A stretch of DNA of 11,738 nt, from positions 1 through 11,738 of the forward strand of contig SLFV01000520.1 in assembly GCA_007124075.1 (NCBI GenBank), written 5' to 3'. Of the stretch, positions 8,016 through 11,738 are shown piece by piece; position 1 is the stretch's first letter, and each line of letters starts with the position of its first letter. The translations under genes were made by a program, and so were the position numbers. The DNA comes from Roseimaritima sp. Lineage in GTDB: Bacteria > Planctomycetota > Planctomycetia > Pirellulales > Pirellulaceae. The notes under the pieces are model-generated. The model worked only from the letters and a program-made list of their open reading frames with translations, was not told the origin of the DNA and did no database searches.

Positions 8016-8951
8016 CTAGCTGTGGGGCTGGTCGCCGAAACCTTCACAAGGAAACTTGCGTTCGATCCGCTTGATCGTCCCCTGCAGCACACGACCTGTG
8101 CCCACTTCCAAAAAACCTTCAATGCCGTCGGCGATCATCTGCCGAACACTTTCCTCCCAGCGAACAGGACTGACTACCTGCCGAGCCAGTAGTTGACAGA
8201 CCTCCGAACCGTCACGATGCGGGCTTGCATCGACATTGGAGTAAACGGGAAGCACCGTATCGGCCGGTGGGAATTCCACCAACGCCGTCCGCAACCGATT
8301 GACTGCTGGTTGCATCAAAGCGGTATGGAACGCTCCTGCGACCGCCAGTGGTATTACCCGCGAGGCCCCCGCATCGGGTGCCCGCTCGGCCAAACGCTCC
8401 AAGGCGGCAGAATGCCCCGAAACTGCAATATTTCCAGGGCACAGTAAGTTCGCGGGCTGCAAGACCTCATCCCCCTGCCGGCACTGCCGGCAAAGCTCCT
8501 CCAGCGATTCCAGGCCCAAACCCAAAACGCTACACATTCCACTCGGGATTTCGTCCGCGGCAGACTGCATCGCCTTGCCACGTTCCTGCACCAACTGCAA
8601 CCCTGCCTGAAAACTCAGGCCGCCAGCGAAGCAAACTGCGGTATACTCCCCAAGGCTCAAACCCGCCACCGCCTGCACGCGATCGATGAGGCCTGGCTGC
8701 TCCTGCCGCAAAACTTCGACCGCTGCAATGCTAGTGACAAACAACGCTGGTTGGGAAAATTCCGTAGCGTTTAGTCGTTCGGCGGGACCATTGCAACACA
8801 GGCTGACCACATCGTAACCCAAGATGTCGCTCGCTTGCGCAAACAAATCCCTCGCCACCCGGTAGCTGTCATGCAACCATCGCCCCATCCCGACCTGCTG
8901 GGCACCCTGGCCGGGAAACAGCAGCGCGATCCGCTTAACCTCTAACGACAT
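8016..8951 (-). CDS. fabD: Malonyl-CoA:ACP transacylase FabD
   Basis: FabD moves malonyl from CoA to AcpP, supplying the extender unit for FabF. It has 311 residues, as expected. Motifs are PGQGAQ (13-18), nucleophile Ser99 in GLSLGEYTA, Arg124 in QERGKAMQ and catalytic His209 in AGAFHTALM. In the block that is usually NxxxPGQVVISG this protein reads NLLCPGNIAVSG (168-179), with Asn replacing the usual Gln. That is probably a lineage trait rather than a defect. The ATG has only a weak GGGTG upstream. fabG follows after 82 bases and rpmF precedes it by 52 bases. Confidence 0.96.
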   Translation of the reverse strand: MSLEVKRIALLFPGQGAQQVGMGRWLHDSYRVARDLFAQASDILGYDVVSLCCNGPAERLNATEFSQPALFVTSIAAVEVLRQEQPGLIDRVQAVAGLSLGEYTAVCFAGGLSFQAGLQLVQERGKAMQSAADEIPSGMCSVLGLGLESLEELCRQCRQGDEVLQPANLLCPGNIAVSGHSAALERLAERAPDAGASRVIPLAVAGAFHTALMQPAVNRLRTALVEFPPADTVLPVYSNVDASPHRDGSEVCQLLARQVVSPVRWEESVRQMIADGIEGFLEVGTGRVLQGTIKRIERKFPCEGFGDQPHS

Positions 8952-9003
8952 GCATGCACACCCGCGTTACGATTGTCCCCATTCATTCAGCTTGCAGCCA
9001 ATC

Positions 9004-9192
9004 CTATGCGTCGGCCGTCTCGGGGGCCACGACAATCCTACCTTGGTAGTAGCCACACTTGGGGCACACCACATGACTGGGAACCATTGCGTTACAGTTA
9101 GGGCAGGGGGAAAGTTGTCGCGCGCGCAGACGATCGTGCGAACGCCGCTTGTTTGTCCGGCTGTTGGAGTGTTTGCGTTTGGGGACGGCCAT
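9004..9192 (-). CDS. rpmF: 50S ribosomal protein L32
   Basis: L32 is a small zinc-ribbon protein of the large ribosomal subunit. Its 62 residues begin MAVPKRKHSNSRTNKRRSHD, typical of the family, and four cysteines form the zinc site: Cys30, Cys33, Cys43 and Cys46 (CPNC and CPKC). The zinc-binding form indicates no replacement by a Cys-less paralogue at this locus. The ATG has AAGGA 7 bases upstream. It heads the fatty-acid cluster, as in many bacteria, but plsX and fabH, which often follow rpmF, are not here. Confidence 0.97.
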   Translation of the reverse strand: MAVPKRKHSNSRTNKRRSHDRLRARQLSPCPNCNAMVPSHVVCPKCGYYQGRIVVAPETADA

Positions 9193-9257
9193 GAGGAATT
9201 CCTTGGAACTCAGATTTGTTTTATGCGTCGATCAATCGAAGCGATCAAAAGCGACCA

Positions 9258-9287
9258 AATCTACGCCGTCCACCCGACTTTTGTCAA
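9258..9287 (-). promoter_or_regulatory. Predicted sigma-70-type promoter for rpmF and the fab cluster
   Basis: On the minus strand a perfect TTGACA (9282-9287) is followed after 18 bases by TAGATT (9258-9263), which matches 4 of 6 consensus positions. It lies just after the dgcA-type stop codon at 9335 and predicts a leader of about 58 bases before rpmF. It is the strongest promoter-like sequence noticed in the window. Confidence 0.6.
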
Positions 9288-9334
9288 TCCCCACTAAGGC
9301 TTGTGACATCGTTGCTTGATTGCTTGAGCTGGCA

Positions 9335-10420
9335 TCACTGGATCCGTTCGGAACACAGCACCACACCATTGTGATCGGCAGCTCTCAATTGGTCCAACAC
9401 CTCCGGCCTTAATTGACCACCACAACCAGGGAGTGATGAAGACTGGACCTGCCCACGTTGGACCCGAACGCCGCAAGCTGGATCCTCGCGCAGCAGCGCA
9501 GCCCCGTCCAAGTCGGCATAATCCAGCAGCGGCAATAATTGCGCAGCCCCGCTGATGCCAATCGAACTTTCGACCATGCAGCCAACCATGGTCCGCAGCC
9601 CAACCTGCTTCGCGGCCCGCAGCATCCGCAGCGCTGGGGTCAGCCCCCCGCACTTGCAGATTTTAACATTCACACCGTGATACAGCCCTTGGCAGCGTTG
9701 AACATCGGGGACTTGCTGGCAATCCTCATCCGCGATGATCGGCAGTGCAGATCCCGAAAAAACTAACCGCTTGTCCTCCGTCGAAGCCTCGATCGGCAGA
9801 GGCTGTTCGATAAATTCGACCCCCAGCGTCGCTAGTTCGTGCGAGTAGTCAATGGTCTGCTGGGCTGTCCAGGCACAGTTGGCGTCGACACGAAACGTGG
9901 CATCGGTCAAGTCCCGCAAAGCCCGCACGATCTCCAAGTCGTTTTCGGCCCCGAGTTTAATCTTGTAGATCGGCCAGCCAGGTCGCTGACGCAGCTTGCC
10001 TTGCATCACTTCCAGCGTGTCAAGTCCGATGGTAAAGCTGGAGGGCACAAGCTGCTGCCAGCGTAGCCCCCAATCCATCCAGGTCGGTTGGTTCAAACGT
10101 TTACCACGTAAATCATGGGCCGCCATATCCAACGCGGACAGAGCAAACCAATCATCGTGCAGCGCAATGCGTAGTTCGTCCCAAACCTCCGCCGGAGCGC
10201 GGTCGCGATACCGCGACAGCAGCGGCGCTGCGCGTCGTAGTGATGCCGTCAAGGAGGCGAAGTCATGACCGTAGAATGCATTCTCGGTCACTTCGCCCAG
10301 ACCGTCGTGGCCCTGATCGGTAAGCTGCACGATCATACTGGGCTGAACGGCAACCGTACCCCGCGAGATACCAAAGGGATGCCGGAGCGGAAGCGCAACG
10401 TAGTGCAAGGTCATATTCAT
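9335..10420 (-). CDS. dgcA: Enolase-superfamily epimerase/racemase (dipeptide epimerase or N-acetyl-D-glutamate racemase DgcA type)
   Basis: The protein is a 361-residue member of the muconate-lactonizing subgroup of the enolase superfamily, which epimerises amino-acid derivatives through a metal-stabilised enolate. Visible residues, numbered from the ATG at 10420: KIK catalytic lysine motif (Lys153, Lys155), metal ligands Asp179 (VDAN), Glu205 (EQP) and Asp231 (ADED), second catalytic Lys253, GCMVESS (280-286) and a DLD pair at 303-305 like the DxD motif that holds the substrate amino group in dipeptide epimerases. The upstream partner is a DUF1611 protein, the pairing seen in the DgcN-DgcA route in which N-acetyl-D-glutamate is racemised. 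The stop of that gene overlaps this ATG (ATGA). A TTG 12 bases earlier is in frame but less likely. The exact substrate (L-Ala-D/L-Glu or N-acetyl-D-Glu) cannot be settled from sequence alone. Confidence 0.85.
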   Translation of the reverse strand: MNMTLHYVALPLRHPFGISRGTVAVQPSMIVQLTDQGHDGLGEVTENAFYGHDFASLTASLRRAAPLLSRYRDRAPAEVWDELRIALHDDWFALSALDMAAHDLRGKRLNQPTWMDWGLRWQQLVPSSFTIGLDTLEVMQGKLRQRPGWPIYKIKLGAENDLEIVRALRDLTDATFRVDANCAWTAQQTIDYSHELATLGVEFIEQPLPIEASTEDKRLVFSGSALPIIADEDCQQVPDVQRCQGLYHGVNVKICKCGGLTPALRMLRAAKQVGLRTMVGCMVESSIGISGAAQLLPLLDYADLDGAALLREDPACGVRVQRGQVQSSSLPGCGGQLRPEVLDQLRAADHNGVVLCSERIQ

Positions 10421-11475
10421 GTGGTCACCCAATGCTGCCGCAACTGCACACAGGCCTGCACCAGCTTATCGGCCCCGTCGCGGTAAACATCGCACGCCGG
10501 CAAACCGAACTGCTGCTCCGCCCAGTCCACCTCCGCCCGGGCCGCCGCAGGGGCCAGATTGCGAGTGTTGACCGCGACGCCAATGATATCGCACGGATGC
10601 CGCAGACTCGCAGCGACACGGTACGCTTGGATCTGTACAGCATGATCTACGATCGGGTAGTCCGAAAACCCCTTGACCATCGTCCGCCCCGCTTCATAGC
10701 AGTAGACCAAGCCTTGGGGAGCTGCCCCATGCATCAGCCCCAGGGTTACGGCGGAGTAGGCGGGGTGGGCAATGCTGCCCTGCCCTTCGATCAGCAGAAA
10801 ATCATGCTGCTGGTGGGCGGCAACCAATTGCTCGACAGCCCCATTAACGAAATCACTGACCACACAATCCACGGGCACGCCGCGACCGGAGATCATGATT
10901 CCGGTCTGCCCGGTTGCTAAAAAGGCAGCATCGTAGCCAGCTGCTGCCAGCCCCCGCTGCAACTCCAGAGTGCAAACCATTTTACCGATCGTGCAATCTT
11001 GGCCGACGCTTTGAATCCGCAGGCACTCGGGGCGAAACGCCTGACCGCTGGCGATGGTCTTGAGAGAGTTCTTGCGGATATCGATCAGCGCGCTTCCAGC
11101 CCGCTCCGCACGCCCAACCAGCTCGGGATCGTCGGTAATAAAATCATGTAATCCAGAAACGACGGCCGCGCGACGGTCAATCGCCTCCATCAGCACGCTC
11201 CTCCATTGCGGAGGCATCTTTCCACCCGGGGGAGCAATCCCCACGTAAATCGCGTCGAATTCCGGGACAGACTGCAGGGAATCAACCACCGGAATCTCCC
11301 CGCCGGCGCGCAGCAACTGGTCAGCGGTTTGCCCCGCGGCTTGTCGGTCCAGCACTGCGACAATGTCGGCGGTTCGGTATCGCAGTAGACTGATCGCGGT
11401 TTTAGCTAGGAACGGTGTTGAATGCCCATCGGTCAGCAGGACAATCCGACGATGTTGACTGCATGGACTGTGCAC
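10417..11475 (-). CDS. dgcN: DUF1611 family protein, DgcN-type N-acetyltransferase
   Basis: The 352-residue protein matches the DUF1611 family by its layout. An N-terminal alpha/beta domain (1-150) has TDGHSTPFLAKTA. A P-loop-like GQDCTIGKMVCTLEL (158-172) follows, then ATGQTGIMISG (187-197), EGQGSIAHPAYS (230-241) and YEAGR (260-264). Family members of the DgcN type are reported to acetylate D-glutamate with acetyl-CoA, giving the substrate of DgcA. Other members were long annotated only as NAD-dependent epimerase-like or of unknown function. The start is a GTG at 11475, with GAGG 8 bases upstream and an in-frame TAG before it. The last codons overlap the start of the epimerase gene by 4 bases, so both are probably translated together. 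The gene assignment is good; the acetyltransferase role is inference from the pair. Confidence 0.82.
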   Translation of the reverse strand: MHSPCSQHRRIVLLTDGHSTPFLAKTAISLLRYRTADIVAVLDRQAAGQTADQLLRAGGEIPVVDSLQSVPEFDAIYVGIAPPGGKMPPQWRSVLMEAIDRRAAVVSGLHDFITDDPELVGRAERAGSALIDIRKNSLKTIASGQAFRPECLRIQSVGQDCTIGKMVCTLELQRGLAAAGYDAAFLATGQTGIMISGRGVPVDCVVSDFVNGAVEQLVAAHQQHDFLLIEGQGSIAHPAYSAVTLGLMHGAAPQGLVYCYEAGRTMVKGFSDYPIVDHAVQIQAYRVAASLRHPCDIIGVAVNTRNLAPAAARAEVDWAEQQFGLPACDVYRDGADKLVQACVQLRQHWVTT

Positions 11476-11738
11476 TGTGCGGGCCTCTTTCTATGGCTGT
11501 ACTTCGATCGTTCGCTGCACTTCCCCTGTACTCCTTTTGCTCCCGGACGCCCCAAATCACCAGCGAGCCTCAAGGGCCCGCAGTGACTGCCACCATGGAT
11601 CTCGTCGCGGTGGCTTTGGGCCGAAAGCCGCCGCTACCCAAAAACCGGCGATCGGTTACCATTTTGGAAATGAGGAGCGTTCAATGAGGCTCCGCCGCGA
11701 CAGCCTTCGGCACTCCTGAAGCTCCAGTTATCCCCTAT
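11476..11738. other. Non-coding right edge, possible structured or dispersed element
   Basis: No convincing gene was found in these 263 bases. Minus-strand frames near the edge hit stops quickly or give unfamiliar peptide. A 90-codon plus-strand frame that ends at 11687 starts inside the dgcN-type gene and lacks family features. The sequence contains two clear hairpins (11607-11634 and 11643-11657). No good promoter for the dgcN-type gene was recognised; it may lie here or beyond the window. Confidence 0.4.
11607..11634. repeat. Strong hairpin, 11-bp arms
   Basis: On the plus strand GCGGTGGCTTT (11607-11617) and AAAGCCGCCGC (11624-11634) pair over 11 positions, counting one U-G wobble, around a 6-base GGGCCG loop. 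In the minus-strand transcript the wobble becomes a C-A mismatch, so the structure favours plus-strand RNA. No U-tract follows, so it is not an obvious intrinsic terminator. A second hairpin, AACCG-GCGAT-CGGTT, lies at 11643-11657; read on the minus strand it is followed by a short T run and could weakly terminate a gene beyond the right edge. Confidence 0.5.

Noticed and set aside
10421..10432. TTG start 4 codons upstream of the epimerase ATG
   Set aside because: The ATG at 10420 forms a standard ATGA overlap with the preceding stop codon, making it the more natural coupled start.
10432..10920. 162-codon open frame on the plus strand
   Set aside because: It lies fully antisense to the DUF1611 gene, whose motifs are clear. 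Its peptide has no recognisable domain and long antisense frames are expected at this GC content.
11415..11687. 90-codon plus-strand frame at the right edge
   Set aside because: It begins inside the dgcN-type gene on the opposite strand, has no clear ribosome-binding site or family motif, and its latter part is explained by hairpin sequence.

Overview
The window is a 11.7-kb stretch of bacterial chromosome in which every supported gene lies on the minus strand, so transcription runs from high to low coordinates. The moderately high GC, frequent GTG/TTG starts, weak Shine-Dalgarno sequences on several genes, a flagellar export cluster and a fatty-acid cluster running rpmF-fabD-fabG-acpP-fabF suggest a planctomycete of the Pirellulaceae (Rhodopirellula-like). 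This placement is inferred from general sequence character, not from a database search.

Layout in the direction of transcription. (1) 11476-11738: non-coding sequence with strong small hairpins, possibly a dispersed repeat. (2) 11475-9335: a two-gene unit, a DUF1611/DgcN-type protein and an enolase-superfamily epimerase/racemase (dipeptide-epimerase/DgcA type), joined by an ATGA stop/start overlap. Together they suggest D-glutamate or peptidoglycan-derived amino-acid catabolism. (3) 9287-5257: a good sigma-70-like promoter, then rpmF (L32), fabD, fabG, a second promoter, acpP, a terminator/attenuator-like hairpin, and fabF. These are core type II fatty-acid synthesis genes. The usual plsX and fabH are absent between rpmF and fabD. 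(4) 5113-3614: a GltS-type sodium/glutamate symporter with an unusually long polar central loop. (5) 3409-265: fliP, fliQ, fliR, flhB, the membrane core of the flagellar type III export gate. FlhB carries NPTE instead of the canonical NPTH at its autocleavage site. (6) 47-1: the first 15 codons of what looks like a further gene that runs off the left edge.

How they work together: FabD loads malonyl onto the AcpP phosphopantetheine arm, FabF elongates and FabG reduces the beta-ketoacyl-ACP. FliP/Q/R form the export channel and FlhB is the substrate-specificity switch. The DgcN/DgcA pair would handle D-Glu, and the GltS homologue would import glutamate, but it is about 4 kb away behind an unrelated operon, so a functional link is only a suggestion.

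No tRNA, rRNA, CRISPR array, insertion sequence or phage gene was seen. Most of the window is ordinary core genome. The points most worth checking are the DgcN-DgcA pair, the FlhB site variant, the acpP-fabF hairpin and the structured sequence at the right edge.
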